From positions 124,001 through 188,000 of the forward strand of contig NZ_JAUORX010000002.1 in NCBI RefSeq assembly GCF_030548175.1: 64,000 nucleotides of DNA, read 5' to 3'. This stretch comes from Cognatishimia sp. 1_MG-2023 (GTDB lineage Bacteria; Pseudomonadota; Alphaproteobacteria; Rhodobacterales; Rhodobacteraceae). The notes below the pieces were generated by a model. That model had not been told where the DNA came from. It was given only the letters and a program-made list of their open reading frames with translations, and searched no databases. The position numbers were made by a program, and so were the translations under genes. Shown here piece after piece: positions 39,981-48,888 of this stretch (position 1 is its first letter; the number at the start of each line of letters is the position of its first letter).

Positions 39981-41372
39981 ATGTTCGAACCAGAGATAGC
40001 AGATATCCGCTTTGGCACAGGTCTATCGCCAAGCATCGCGCCACCCGCATCAGTGGCTGACATGCTGTCCGGCCTGACAGGCCCAGACGCGATGGCCGCC
40101 CGCTTTCCAATCGAGTCCTTTGACGAATTCCGCCCCCGCATCACAGCCTTTAATCTGGCCCGTCGGACCCGCAACAAAAACCGCGGCACGCCCGTTGGCG
40201 ATAAAGCAGACAAAGAACGCAAAGCGCTCGTAAAATCCGCGCGCTCTGCCTATGCTGACTTTTTCCGCAACGCGCTCTTGCGCCGCATCCACACAGAAAC
40301 CGGCCTACGCGAACGCCTCGCCTTTTTCTGGGGCGATCACTTCACCGCCCATGGCAAAGTGATGATCATCAAATGGTCCACCTCGCCTTATATCGAAAGT
40401 GCAATCCGCCCGCACATCACCGGTAAATTCGAAGACCTCCTGATCGCCGCCGTCACACACCCGTTGATGCTGCATTACCTTGATCAGAATATCTCAATCG
40501 GCCCCAACAGCCCCGCGGGCAAACGCGCGCAGAAAAAAGGCCAAACCAAAGGCCTTAACGAAAACCTCGCCCGCGAAGTGCTAGAGCTGCACACATTGGG
40601 CGTCGGCGGCCCCTACAGCCAAGACGACGTACGCCAATTGGCCGAACTTTTCACCGGCATGACCTACAACAAAGAGGGCGCGTTTAATTTTAACAAAAAC
40701 CTCGCTGAACCGGGTGCCGAAACCGTCTTAGGCTCCGCATATGGCAGCGACACAGCCCAAGTCGAAGACATCCACGCAGCCCTGCGCGCCCTCGCGCGCC
40801 ACCCCGTCACAGCCCGCCACATTGCCTCAAAACTGGCCCGGCATTTTATCAGCGACACACCTGATCCGGCGCTAATCGCAGCCATGGAAACCGCCTATCT
40901 GGACAACGACGGCGCATTGATGCCCGTCTACGAGGCAATGCTCACACATCCTGCTAGCTGGCAAACCACCGCGCAAAACGTCAAACTGCCACTCGATTTC
41001 ATCGCCACGGCCCTGCGTGCGCTAGAGATCAACGATCAATACCTTGGCCGCACCCGCGAAAAAGAGCTGCGCAATGCGCTCTACATTCCTCTGCAAATTA
41101 TGGGCCAACCTTGGGAAAAACCAACCGGCCCCGATGGCTGGCCCGAGGAAAACAACCACTGGATCACCCCGCAATTCATGGCCGCGCGCCTGCAATGGGC
41201 GCTGGCCGCCCCACAGGCGCTGCGTCGCACGTTACCCGATCCGCGGGCCTTTGCCTCCGCAGCGCTGGGCAACCGTCTGCCCCAGGATGTCCGTTTCGCC
41301 GCCGAAGCCGCCGAAAACAGGTGGGAGGGCATCGCCCTTGTCCTGTCCTCCCCAGCCTTTCAACGCCAATAG
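39981..41372 (+). CDS. DUF1800 family protein
   Basis: A 463-residue protein with DUF1800 hallmarks: RLAFFWGDHFTAHGK, NENLAREVLELHTLGV and YSQDDVRQLAELFTGMTY. No signal peptide is evident at the start (MFEPEIADIRFG). DUF1800 genes are commonly followed by a DUF1501 gene, as here after nine bases, and the pair is presumably co-translated. Function is unknown; I infer a joint export or envelope role from the Tat signal on the partner. AAGCAGCAGAGG lies before the ATG. Confidence 0.9.
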   Translation: MFEPEIADIRFGTGLSPSIAPPASVADMLSGLTGPDAMAARFPIESFDEFRPRITAFNLARRTRNKNRGTPVGDKADKERKALVKSARSAYADFFRNALLRRIHTETGLRERLAFFWGDHFTAHGKVMIIKWSTSPYIESAIRPHITGKFEDLLIAAVTHPLMLHYLDQNISIGPNSPAGKRAQKKGQTKGLNENLAREVLELHTLGVGGPYSQDDVRQLAELFTGMTYNKEGAFNFNKNLAEPGAETVLGSAYGSDTAQVEDIHAALRALARHPVTARHIASKLARHFISDTPDPALIAAMETAYLDNDGALMPVYEAMLTHPASWQTTAQNVKLPLDFIATALRALEINDQYLGRTREKELRNALYIPLQIMGQPWEKPTGPDGWPEENNHWITPQFMAARLQWALAAPQALRRTLPDPRAFASAALGNRLPQDVRFAAEAAENRWEGIALVLSSPAFQRQ

Positions 41373-41381
41373 GAGCCGACC

Positions 41382-42623
41382 ATGACAAAGACCTTATCGC
41401 GCCGTGGTTTCCTAACCAAAGCTGCCGTTCTGGGCTGTTCCGCCGCCGCCAGCCCCTTGCTAACACCCGTCACCATGGCCTCGGCCCCCGGTGATCGCCG
41501 CCTTGTGGTGATCATCCTACGCGGCGGGATGGATGGCATTGACGTTCTGCGCCCTTGGGGCGATCCGCATTTCAAAGCGCTGCGCCCGAACCTTGCCGCA
41601 GACCAGAAAAACAACGTCCAACTCACCGATTTCCACGGCATGCACAAAGGGCTCAAAGACCTCATGCCACTCTGGAAAAAGGGCGAGCTTGGCTTTGTCC
41701 AAGCCACATCGACCCCATACCGTGACAAACGAAGCCACTTTGATGGCCAAGACCTGCTAGAGGCCGGCACCGCCGAACTTGCTCACCTTGGCGACCGCAC
41801 CGGATGGCTCAACCGCATGTTGCCCCATCTCCCCGGCGCGCAAGAACGCACCGCATTCGCCCTTGGCCGCGAGGACATGTTGCTGCTCACCGGCGACGCC
41901 CCCGTGTCCAATTGGTCCCCCGAAGTGGACCTAACCCTCAGCGCCCAAGGCTTGCGATTGCTAGAACTGACCATGCAAAGCGATCCCGCGATGGGCGCCG
42001 CCATGGCAGAGGCAATTGCCCTTGCTGGATCAGATGGCGACTCCGTCACCTTTGACATCGAAGGCGAAGGTATGCGCGGCATGATGGATGAAATGCAATC
42101 CGATGCCCAAGCCGCCCGCAAAGGCAAACCGCATTTAAAAATCGCTGACTTTGCCGCTGAACAATTGCAACAAGAAACCCGCATCGCGTCTTTTTCCATT
42201 GGCGGATGGGACACCCACGCCAACCAACATCGCGGGTTAAACACGCCACTCAAACGGCTATCTGAAACCATCCTGCAACTGCGCGACAAAATGGGCCCGC
42301 GCATCTGGCAACAAACCACGGTTCTATGCATGACCGAATTTGGCCGCACCGTGCGCGAAAACGGAACCAAGGGAACAGATCACGGCACTGGCGGCACGAT
42401 GATCATGGCAGGCGGCGCGATCAAAGGGGGCCGCGTCTATGGCCAATGGTCAGGCCTTGGTCCAACCGACCTTTACCAAGATCGAGACCTCATGCCGACA
42501 AGCGACGTGCGCACATGGGCCGCTTGGGCCATGCATGACAGCTTTGGCATCCCGCAATCCGCACTCGAGCGAGATGTCTTTGCAGGTCTGGATATGGGCA
42601 GCAGCCCGGGTCTTTTGCTTTAG
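41382..42623 (+). CDS. DUF1501 family Tat-exported protein
   Basis: A 413-residue protein with a twin-arginine signal (SRRGFLTKAAVLG) ending around TMASAPG. The mature part has an alkaline-phosphatase/sulfatase-like layout: VVIILRGGMDGID, then SFSIGGWDTHANQ and VLCMTEFGRTVREN with a GTDHGTGG loop, all typical of DUF1501. Export as a folded protein suggests a bound metal or cofactor. It follows DUF1800 as a likely pair. It overlaps the converging response regulator by four bases. Confidence 0.9.
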   Translation: MTKTLSRRGFLTKAAVLGCSAAASPLLTPVTMASAPGDRRLVVIILRGGMDGIDVLRPWGDPHFKALRPNLAADQKNNVQLTDFHGMHKGLKDLMPLWKKGELGFVQATSTPYRDKRSHFDGQDLLEAGTAELAHLGDRTGWLNRMLPHLPGAQERTAFALGREDMLLLTGDAPVSNWSPEVDLTLSAQGLRLLELTMQSDPAMGAAMAEAIALAGSDGDSVTFDIEGEGMRGMMDEMQSDAQAARKGKPHLKIADFAAEQLQQETRIASFSIGGWDTHANQHRGLNTPLKRLSETILQLRDKMGPRIWQQTTVLCMTEFGRTVRENGTKGTDHGTGGTMIMAGGAIKGGRVYGQWSGLGPTDLYQDRDLMPTSDVRTWAAWAMHDSFGIPQSALERDVFAGLDMGSSPGLLL

Positions 42624-43336
42624 ACCGCCTGACGATTGTCCAGCCGGTCTTGCACCATACCTGCCAAACGTTGCAAACTCGCGCGCCCCAAATCGCCACG
42701 CGCCCGCCTTTGTATCAACTCTTCGGTTGCAGCATGCAGCGTCCGATCCCCCGCGCTAGAGGCGACACCGGACAGAAACTGCGTCACATAGGCGATAGAT
42801 TTGTCCGTCTGGCTGTCGCCCAAAACATCCGCGGCATGGGCCAAGTCATCCACATATGAAATCGGGTCCGGCGAGACCTCGTCATGCGTCATCGGTCGCG
42901 GCCCCGATGGGCGACGATCCGCAGGCAGTTGCGACAACACAGCCGTTTGAAACGCCGCCAAAGAGGTCAGCGGCTTGGCCAGAAACCCATCCGCCCCCGC
43001 TGACCGCGCCGCATGGGCCAAATGCGTGTCACCCGACATGGCCAATATAACCGAAACCCGTGGCGAGACCTGATTCAGATCGCGAATTAAATCCAGCCCC
43101 GACCCATCCGGTAACCCCAGATCGATAATCGCAATCGTTGGCCGATACACCTTCAAATGCCGCCGCGCAGAATTCAGACAATCCGCCCGCCGTATCCGTG
43201 CCCCACTTTTCAAACATATCAATCGCAACGCATCGCTGGCATATCGGCTGTCCTCAACCGCCAAGACAGTCAGACCCAATAAGGGACGACGTGCCGTTGG
43301 GGTAGTGGCAGGGGTGAAAGGCGAAAACTCATCCAT
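42620..43336 (-). CDS. Response regulator with receiver domain
   Basis: A 238-residue protein. The receiver domain (about 22-135) is complete: acidic pair Glu28-Asp29, phospho-acceptor Asp72 (IIDLGLPDGSG), Ser101 and Lys121 (FLAKPL). The remaining hundred residues are helical, without a recognisable DNA-binding or enzymatic domain. No histidine kinase is adjacent, so this is an orphan regulator. The C-terminal half could be a protein-interaction output. The promoter lies in 43337-43494, shared divergently with mce. Confidence 0.87.
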   Translation of the reverse strand: MDEFSPFTPATTPTARRPLLGLTVLAVEDSRYASDALRLICLKSGARIRRADCLNSARRHLKVYRPTIAIIDLGLPDGSGLDLIRDLNQVSPRVSVILAMSGDTHLAHAARSAGADGFLAKPLTSLAAFQTAVLSQLPADRRPSGPRPMTHDEVSPDPISYVDDLAHAADVLGDSQTDKSIAYVTQFLSGVASSAGDRTLHAATEELIQRRARGDLGRASLQRLAGMVQDRLDNRQAV

Positions 43337-43494
43337 AGCGACCTCCAGTTCTAACGATCAAGTGTGTCGGTTTAGACGTAACGTTAGACCGCGTTTGGCT
43401 AACAGTTCCTTAAAGCCGCGACGCCCTGTCGCTTGTCAGGCCTTCGACGCCAGCCCATAACAAGCGCACTTAAGGATTACGTTAGGAGAGCCAG

Positions 43495-43899
43495 ATGATT
43501 GGCCGTTTGAACCACGTTGCGATCGCCGTCCCGGACCTTGATGCCGCGATTGCGCAGTATAAAAATGCCCTAGGTGCCAATGTCGGCGCCCCACAAGACG
43601 AACCTGATCACGGCGTGACCGTGGTGTTCATCGAATTGCCCAACACCAAGATCGAATTGCTGTACCCACTGGGGGACGATAGCCCGATCAACGGTTTTCT
43701 GGAAAAGAACCCAGCCGGCGGCATTCACCACATCTGCTACGAAGTGGACGACATCCTTGCCGCCCGCGATCACCTGAAATCCACAGGCGCGCGCGTTCTA
43801 GGCAGCGGTGAACCAAAGATCGGTGCCCACGGCAAACCCGTTCTGTTCCTGCACCCAAAGGACTTCAACGGCTGTCTTGTCGAGCTAGAACAGGTCTGA
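43495..43899 (+). CDS. mce: Methylmalonyl-CoA epimerase
   Basis: Interconverts R- and S-methylmalonyl-CoA in propionate or ethylmalonyl-CoA metabolism. The 134-residue VOC-fold protein has metal ligands in GRLNHVAIAV (His7) and GGIHHICYEVDD, and closes with the NGCLVELEQV glutamate. TTAGGAGAG precedes the ATG. DUF1467 follows, as in other Rhodobacterales. MeaB, a helper of methylmalonyl-CoA mutase, lies at the right end of the window, but not in one operon. Confidence 0.95.
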   Translation: MIGRLNHVAIAVPDLDAAIAQYKNALGANVGAPQDEPDHGVTVVFIELPNTKIELLYPLGDDSPINGFLEKNPAGGIHHICYEVDDILAARDHLKSTGARVLGSGEPKIGAHGKPVLFLHPKDFNGCLVELEQV

Positions 43900-43979
43900 T
43901 CTGACCAACCTGTGACAGGCTGCCCCTTGCCGGGGCAGCCTTTGCCCCGTAGGGAAGAAGCGCAACTTCAGGAGCGCTT

Positions 43980-44258
43980 ATGTCGATCACCTCAGCCATC
44001 GTTTTATATGCCGTGCTATGGTTCTTGACCTTTTTGATGGTCATCCCGGTCCGTTTGCAAACCCAAGGTGACGTGGGCGAGATCGTGCCCGGCACACATG
44101 CAGGCGCGCCAGCGCATCACAACCTCAAGAAAAAAGCCCTAATCACGACCGGCATTGCGGCTGCAATTTGGGGCATCTTGGTCTGGATCATCCTAAGCGG
44201 CGCGATCGAAGTGCGCGACTTTGATTGGATGAACCGCCTACCGCCCGTCAGCGAGTAA
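43980..44258 (+). CDS. DUF1467 family small membrane protein
   Basis: A 92-residue protein with two membrane helices (about 5-24 and 56-76) and the conserved VIPVRLQTQGDVGE and GTHAGAP between them. CAGGAGCG precedes the ATG. DUF1467 genes regularly follow mce in this order; no function is known. Confidence 0.9.
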   Translation: MSITSAIVLYAVLWFLTFLMVIPVRLQTQGDVGEIVPGTHAGAPAHHNLKKKALITTGIAAAIWGILVWIILSGAIEVRDFDWMNRLPPVSE

Positions 44259-44266
44259 AGCGGGGC

Positions 44267-44325
44267 AGGGGCTTTGCCCCTCTTGAGCCGATGGCTCAAT
44301 TCACCCCAGAGTATTTTTAGAAAGA
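44267..44325 (+). repeat. Intergenic hairpin repeat, copy D
   Basis: AGGGGC-TTT-GCCCCT (44267-44281), TTGAGCC-GAT-GGCTCAA (44283-44299), then TTCACCCCAGAGTATTTTT. It is the best-preserved copy together with B, lying in the opposite orientation, between the converging DUF1467 and EI24 genes. Confidence 0.85.
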
Positions 44326-45051
44326 TGAAGAGGGGGCGTAGCGCGCCGACTTCTGACCATCAAGCCTATGGTAGATGTGGGTGAAGGTCGCGGCACCCAA
44401 GATGGGCACCAACAAGTTGATCAACGGGATCGACAGCGGAACAGCCATCAAAATACCCGCAGCCCAGATCGTGGCCGCATGTTTGCGGCGCAGCACCTTG
44501 GCGTTTTCACGGCCTACACGACGCATGGCAGCAAGGGTGTAATACTCTCGACCCAGCAGAAAACCGTTTAGGCCCCAAAAGATCAGGGGGGCGAGCGGCG
44601 GCATCAGCACATAGAGGATTAGTGCCAATAGGTTGGCGACAATCAATAGCCCTAGAAAGCTGATCGTATCCCGCACAGCCTCTGCAAAGGGCACATTCAT
44701 GGCCTCTGGCAAATGCGGGTAGTGGCGGTCTTCGACGGCTTGCGCCACTTCGTCCAAGAACATCGAGGTGATGGCCGAAGCCACAGGCACCATCAGGAAC
44801 ACCGACATAAACAGCATGAAAAAGAACGAGGTCAGGTTGATCACATCGCCCAACCAGCTTGCATCGCCAACGACACCCGCCAAGATGTCACGTGCGCCGA
44901 TCCATTGCAGAAACCCCAATAACCCCGCATAGGCGGCGATTAGCAGTGCAAAGGTCAGCATGATGCCCAGCCAAAAGACTTTGCGAAACCGCTTGTCACC
45001 GATTTGCCCCAGCGCTTTGAAAAAGCTCGTGAAAATCACGCTGATTGCCAT
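44317..45051 (-). CDS. EI24/CysZ-like membrane protein
   Basis: A 244-residue protein with about four long hydrophobic stretches and an N-terminal FTSFFKALGQIGDKRF. The block PPLAPLIFWGLNGFLLGREYYTLAAMRR is typical of the EI24 family, related to CysZ sulfate permeases. Sulfate transport is a family possibility, not shown here. Its start overlaps the end of the nitroreductase gene by 16 bases, so they form an operon. Its C-terminus reaches into repeat copy D. Confidence 0.87.
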   Translation of the reverse strand: MAISVIFTSFFKALGQIGDKRFRKVFWLGIMLTFALLIAAYAGLLGFLQWIGARDILAGVVGDASWLGDVINLTSFFFMLFMSVFLMVPVASAITSMFLDEVAQAVEDRHYPHLPEAMNVPFAEAVRDTISFLGLLIVANLLALILYVLMPPLAPLIFWGLNGFLLGREYYTLAAMRRVGRENAKVLRRKHAATIWAAGILMAVPLSIPLINLLVPILGAATFTHIYHRLDGQKSARYAPSSSF

Positions 45052-45614
45052 GTGATCTTATCCTCTGGGTTCGGGCGTGGACGTTCCGGAGGGGCCATTT
45101 TTTCAGTGCCAATGTGGATGATACCCGCGACACGTTCGTGCGCGGCCAATCCCAATCCCTCTTGGACAAAGCCGCGATCATGGGTGGCCCAACCGGACAA
45201 CCAATTCGCACCCCATCCCGCCGCCAAAGCAGCATTCAGCAGGGCCAAACACACAGCACCCGCCGAATAGGTCTGTTCAATCGCAGGCACTTTGTCCGAA
45301 GCAACCGGGCTTTCGACGACCACAACCGCAAGGTTCCCAATATCAAACTGATTTCGCGCCTTGGCAATTTGGGCGTCGCCCAGGTTGGCAGCCGCGGCTT
45401 GAACACCCGCAACATCGCCCAACCGCGCCAATGCATCCCGTTCCAGCACAATCAGGCGCCATGGCTCCAACTTGCCATGATCAGGCGTGCGCAGCGCGGC
45501 GGTTAAAATGGGCTCCAGCTCTGCGCGATCTGGCACAGGTGTCGTAAGTGTCTTAGCAGGGCGAGAGCGACGGTTGAGCAAAAACTCTAAAGCCGCCGGA
45601 TTGCGTTCAGGCAT
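45036..45614 (-). CDS. Nitroreductase family FMN protein
   Basis: A 192-residue flavoprotein. LNRRSRPAKTL near the start and the middle AALRTPDHGKLEPWRLIVL bind FMN, and the GAVCLALLNAALAAGWGANWLSG helix and GIIHIGT near the end close the fold. The pattern is like the short YdjA group. It reduces quinones or nitro compounds with NAD(P)H; the true substrate is unknown. GGAGGACA precedes the ATG. EI24 follows with overlap. Confidence 0.9.
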   Translation of the reverse strand: MPERNPAALEFLLNRRSRPAKTLTTPVPDRAELEPILTAALRTPDHGKLEPWRLIVLERDALARLGDVAGVQAAAANLGDAQIAKARNQFDIGNLAVVVVESPVASDKVPAIEQTYSAGAVCLALLNAALAAGWGANWLSGWATHDRGFVQEGLGLAAHERVAGIIHIGTEKMAPPERPRPNPEDKITWQSA

Positions 45615-45759
45615 AGTGTCCTCCGGTCATTGCCCCTAAGTCAGGTCAAATCCACGTGATTTCAACCACCAATGCAAAGTTTCTGCCCATTTTGGCACAC
45701 AGTCTACCCAGCCGCGCCCACAGGTGGCGCGGGGCAAGGTCATTCTTGTCGATAAAGCG

Positions 45760-45999
45760 TTAGGTCTTATCGCGGGCAATGCGATAGACACCTTCCGGTA
45801 AATCCAAGGCGGCGCTTAGATCATCGGTTTGAGAGATCGATAGCGTGATCTTTTGCACGGTATCGGTTCTTGGGTCTAATTGTTCCAACGTGATGCAATC
45901 TTCGAAAAGATTGATCGTGATATCCTCTTGCAGATGGGCTGCGCCTTCATCCACCAGAGTAACGACGGTTGCGTCAAACTCGTGCTCGATTGTGAACAT
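45760..45999 (-). CDS. Hypothetical protein, 79 aa
   Basis: A small acidic soluble protein (MFTIEHEFDATVVTLVDEG at the start) with a predicted beta-rich fold and no Cys motif other than one Cys in EDCITLEQ. It is not recognised. A weak ribosome site lies upstream. The gene stands alone between the nitroreductase and the M48 lipoproteins. Confidence 0.65.
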   Translation of the reverse strand: MFTIEHEFDATVVTLVDEGAAHLQEDITINLFEDCITLEQLDPRTDTVQKITLSISQTDDLSAALDLPEGVYRIARDKT

Positions 46000-46141
46000 A
46001 GGTTTAGCCTAACGCCGGTTGCAAAAATCGCAAGCCCCAGTGCGCCGACAGCATCTGACGCGATTGTAATCGCATGTGTGTCATGCACCCTTTCTTAATC
46101 ACGATAGGCGACCTAGACTTCGAACAAAGGGGTTTCGCGTT

Positions 46142-46837
46142 ATGCGACGTTTTCGATTGATCTTGCTCTCTGTGGTGGCCGCGACGTTAGCCGCCTGCGC
46201 AGAGCTGCCCAGCCCTGATACTTCCCCAGCCACATTGCCCCCAGCGACCGAATTCGCAGGTATCGTCGCGCGATTGGCCCCCGTGGTGCAGGACACCTGC
46301 GAAAGCACCGGCATCGCCCGCAACTGCAAAATCCGCCTCTATGTGGCCCAAACCGAAGAAGGCGAAGTCAACGCCTTTCAATCCGTCGACGGATTTGGCC
46401 GCCCCTTTGTGATCGTCACCCCCCAGCTATTGGATGCCGCACAAAGCCCCGACGAAGTCGCGCTGGTGCTGGCTCATGAGGCAGCGCATCACATCCTTGG
46501 CCATCTCTCCCGCCAACAAGAAGACGCGGTGTTTGGCGCAACCCTTCTGGGTGCCGCCGCCGAAGCAGACGGGGCCACACGCGAACAAATCCGCGAGGCA
46601 CGCAAAATCGGCGCTTTTGTTGGCGCGCGTACCTTTTCGCAGGAATATGAGCTAGAGGCCGACGCGCTGGGCGCCTTGATGGTGCGTGACGCGGGCTATG
46701 ATGCCCTCAAAGGCGCGCAGTTCTTTTACCGCATTCCTGATCCCGGCCAACATGCCCTGAACACCCACCCATCCAATGCCCAGCGGCGCGCTGTTGTCCA
46801 GCGCGCCCTGCGCAATGGGCAACGCCCTGCCACCTGA
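46142..46837 (+). CDS. M48 family metalloprotease lipoprotein
   Basis: From ATG 46142 the signal ends at Cys19 (TLAAC). The zinc protease domain has HEAAHH (His112, Glu113, His116) and a third ligand Glu172 in ELEADALG. At 231 residues it is a compact BepA/LoiP-like outer-membrane-lipoprotein protease, perhaps trimming misfolded envelope proteins. It forms a tandem pair with the next gene, which has the same layout. Upstream in-frame codons do not carry a signal. Confidence 0.9.
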   Translation: MRRFRLILLSVVAATLAACAELPSPDTSPATLPPATEFAGIVARLAPVVQDTCESTGIARNCKIRLYVAQTEEGEVNAFQSVDGFGRPFVIVTPQLLDAAQSPDEVALVLAHEAAHHILGHLSRQQEDAVFGATLLGAAAEADGATREQIREARKIGAFVGARTFSQEYELEADALGALMVRDAGYDALKGAQFFYRIPDPGQHALNTHPSNAQRRAVVQRALRNGQRPAT

Positions 46838-46906
46838 CTGGCGTCGCGCGATAATCTTGGCTAGAACATCCTTAACCGATGTTGATTAAAAGTGTTGACT
46901 GCTTCC

Positions 46907-47632
46907 ATGACCCAATTGCTAAAACGCGCCACCACGATCCTTGCACTCACTGCACTGACCGCCTGTATTGAGCCGGGCGACACAACCAGCAGCACCTCTG
47001 CCCCTAGCGCCACGCAGCCCACCGCACCTGTGGCGGGCACCAGTGGATCAGTGCAGCGGTTCAACCGCATCGTCGCACGCATGGAGCCTATCGCCGAAAA
47101 CGCCTGCCGCTCCCGGGTCCGCGCTGGGGTGAATTGCGATTTCAAAGTGGTCTTTGACAGCAACCCGCGCAAACCGTCCAACGCCTATCAATCCCAAGAC
47201 AGCACTGGCCGCCCTGTGCTGACCTTCACCGCAGCGCTTGTTGCCGAAACCAAGAACGATCACGAGCTGGCCTTTATCTTTGGTCACGAAGCAGCCCATC
47301 ACATCCGCGGCCACCTGACGCAAACACGCCAATCCGCAACCATCGGCGCGCTCGCCGGGGGCACACTTGCCGTGTTGCTTGGCGGTGGACAAAGCGCGGT
47401 TGACCTTGGTGCGGACCTTGGCGGAACCGTCGGCGCACGCGCCTATTCCAAAGACCATGAACTCGAAGCTGACGCGCTGGGCGCCCGCATCACCCAAAAC
47501 GCGGGCTATGATGCAATCAAAGGCGCGGCTTTCTTCCAACGCATTCCAGATCCGGGCGACCGCTTCCTTGGCAGCCATCCACCCAACGGCCAGCGCATCG
47601 AAACCGTCCGACGCACAGTCGCGTCGCTGTAA
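46907..47632 (+). CDS. M48 family metalloprotease lipoprotein, paralogue
   Basis: Same layout as its neighbour: lipobox LTAC (Cys20), HEAAHH (His127, Glu128, His131), a Gly-rich hydrophobic stretch (IGALAGGTLAVLLGGG) after the active site, and ELEADALG with Glu187. 241 residues. Both share AFQS/YQSQD and GYDA(L/I)KGA blocks, so they are tandem duplicates that have diverged. I start at ATG 46907; a GTG at 46892 is a weaker alternative. The next gene starts directly at its stop. Confidence 0.9.
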   Translation: MTQLLKRATTILALTALTACIEPGDTTSSTSAPSATQPTAPVAGTSGSVQRFNRIVARMEPIAENACRSRVRAGVNCDFKVVFDSNPRKPSNAYQSQDSTGRPVLTFTAALVAETKNDHELAFIFGHEAAHHIRGHLTQTRQSATIGALAGGTLAVLLGGGQSAVDLGADLGGTVGARAYSKDHELEADALGARITQNAGYDAIKGAAFFQRIPDPGDRFLGSHPPNGQRIETVRRTVASL

Positions 47633-47983
47633 ATGCGGCAAATCCTGAATGTCGTCACCGACCGTGGCAGCAAATACGCGGTGACGGGTTGCCCCGTCGC
47701 CAGCCGCGCCGATGTGGACGCCGCCCTAAAACAGCTCAAACGCGATAAGAAATTCGCCAAAGCGACCCACAATACATGGGCCGTTCTGCACGCTGACGGC
47801 ACACCGCTCAAAGGTGACGACGGCGAAAGCGGGGCAGGGATGGTCATCGTGCGCATGCTCGAACGGGCCGAACTGCACGACCACCTGATCATCGTCACCC
47901 GCTGGTATGGCGGTAAACACCTTGGCGGCGACCGCTTTCGCCGCGTCCAAGACTGCGTAAACGCCTACCTCGACAGCATGTAA
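47633..47983 (+). CDS. YigZ/IMPACT N-terminal domain protein
   Basis: A 116-residue protein with the UPF0029/Impact-like signature: KATHNTWAV, PLKGDDGESGAGMVI and VTRWYGGKHLGGDRFRRV. It lacks the C-terminal EF-G-like domain of YigZ, so it is about half the length of E. coli YigZ. A translation-linked role is proposed for the family; nothing specific is known. Its ATG follows the M48 stop with no gap. Confidence 0.85.
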   Translation: MRQILNVVTDRGSKYAVTGCPVASRADVDAALKQLKRDKKFAKATHNTWAVLHADGTPLKGDDGESGAGMVIVRMLERAELHDHLIIVTRWYGGKHLGGDRFRRVQDCVNAYLDSM

Positions 47984-48083
47984 CCCCGCTGCAAGCGTCC
48001 TCCCGGGCGTCCAACCGCAATTGATGTATGTCAAAGCCTGCGAAATCACCCCATGGCACCCTCTTTCAAAACAGGAGGACACC

Positions 48084-48329
48084 ATGCCAGATCGCGAAAC
48101 CCTGCAAAAACACGTCTATCTCTTTGATACCATGTCTGAAAAACTCGGTCACGACATGCAACAACACACGCTGGATGGCGATGTGTCCATAGACGCGCTG
48201 ACCAACGCCGTCGTGCGCTGCAGCCAATGCGGCCACGCCGACGACTGCGCCGCCAAACTCAACGCCGCGCGCAACCTCAGCCAACCTCCGGCCTATTGCC
48301 AAAACAAAGCGCTGTTCAAAACCCTCTGA
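48084..48329 (+). CDS. DUF6455-like small Cys-rich protein
   Basis: An 81-residue soluble protein with ACAGGAGGA just upstream of ATG 48084. Its C-terminal half has a four-Cys pattern, RCSQCGHADDC then AYCQNK, suggestive of metal binding. Similar short proteins in this order are grouped as DUF6455; I am moderately sure of that assignment. Function unknown. Confidence 0.75.
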   Translation: MPDRETLQKHVYLFDTMSEKLGHDMQQHTLDGDVSIDALTNAVVRCSQCGHADDCAAKLNAARNLSQPPAYCQNKALFKTL

Positions 48330-48418
48330 GCCCGCGCAAGCCAACACAGATGACCTGCCGCCGCTTCCATGCTAGGCTGCTCACGGGGATGCCGCCTGAC
48401 AGCCAATCGGAGGCATAA

Positions 48419-48790
48419 ATGCAAAAGACACTACTCATCATCGGGCTCTGCACACTCGCAGCCTGCGCGACACCGCGACAACAATGCGAGACTGACGCCA
48501 CCAAAAACGTCAAAGCGCTGGAACGCGCCGTCGCCGACGCCCAAGCCAACATAGACCGTGGCTACGCGCTGGAACGCGATGTCAGCCCACAATTCCGCTA
48601 TGGCTTTTGCAACAAAGGCGGCAATCTCACGACCTGCATCCGCAACGATGCCCGCGTCAAAACCAAGCCCGTCGCGATTGATCTGGCCGAAGAGCGCCGC
48701 AAACTCGCCTCCGCGCAACAGCGCCTAACGACTGAACGCACCCGCGCCAACACCCAACTGGCCCAATGCGCCGCCCAATACCCCACATAA
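48419..48790 (+). CDS. Putative lipoprotein, 123 aa
   Basis: Signal with lipobox LAAC (Cys16). The mature part has a helical, coiled-coil-like stretch (KALERAVADAQANIDRG) and another near the end (EERRKLASAQQRLTTE), with four further Cys residues. It is not a known family to me. CGGAGGC precedes the ATG. It ends two bases before the GTAG palindrome cluster. Confidence 0.72.
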   Translation: MQKTLLIIGLCTLAACATPRQQCETDATKNVKALERAVADAQANIDRGYALERDVSPQFRYGFCNKGGNLTTCIRNDARVKTKPVAIDLAEERRKLASAQQRLTTERTRANTQLAQCAAQYPT

Positions 48791-48791
48791 A

Positions 48792-48814
48792 GTAGGGTGG
48801 GGTTCCACCCCACC
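48792..48814 (+). repeat. GTAG-type palindromic repeat 1
   Basis: GTAGG followed by a hairpin of GGTGGGG and CACCCCACC type. An identical 23-base copy lies at 50626-50648, same orientation. The pattern resembles REP elements with a GTAG head. Confidence 0.8.
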
Positions 48815-48833
48815 AACGCCCGACCTTACGCCC

Positions 48834-48857
48834 GTAGGGTGCGCATTCATGCGCACC
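48834..48857 (+). repeat. GTAG-type palindromic repeat 2
   Basis: GTAGGGTGCGC, ATTCAT and GCGCACC: same GTAGG head, different stem (GGTGCGCAT/ATGCGCACC). Confidence 0.8.
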
Positions 48858-48888
48858 GACCCCTTACGCAACACCACAACGCACCACC

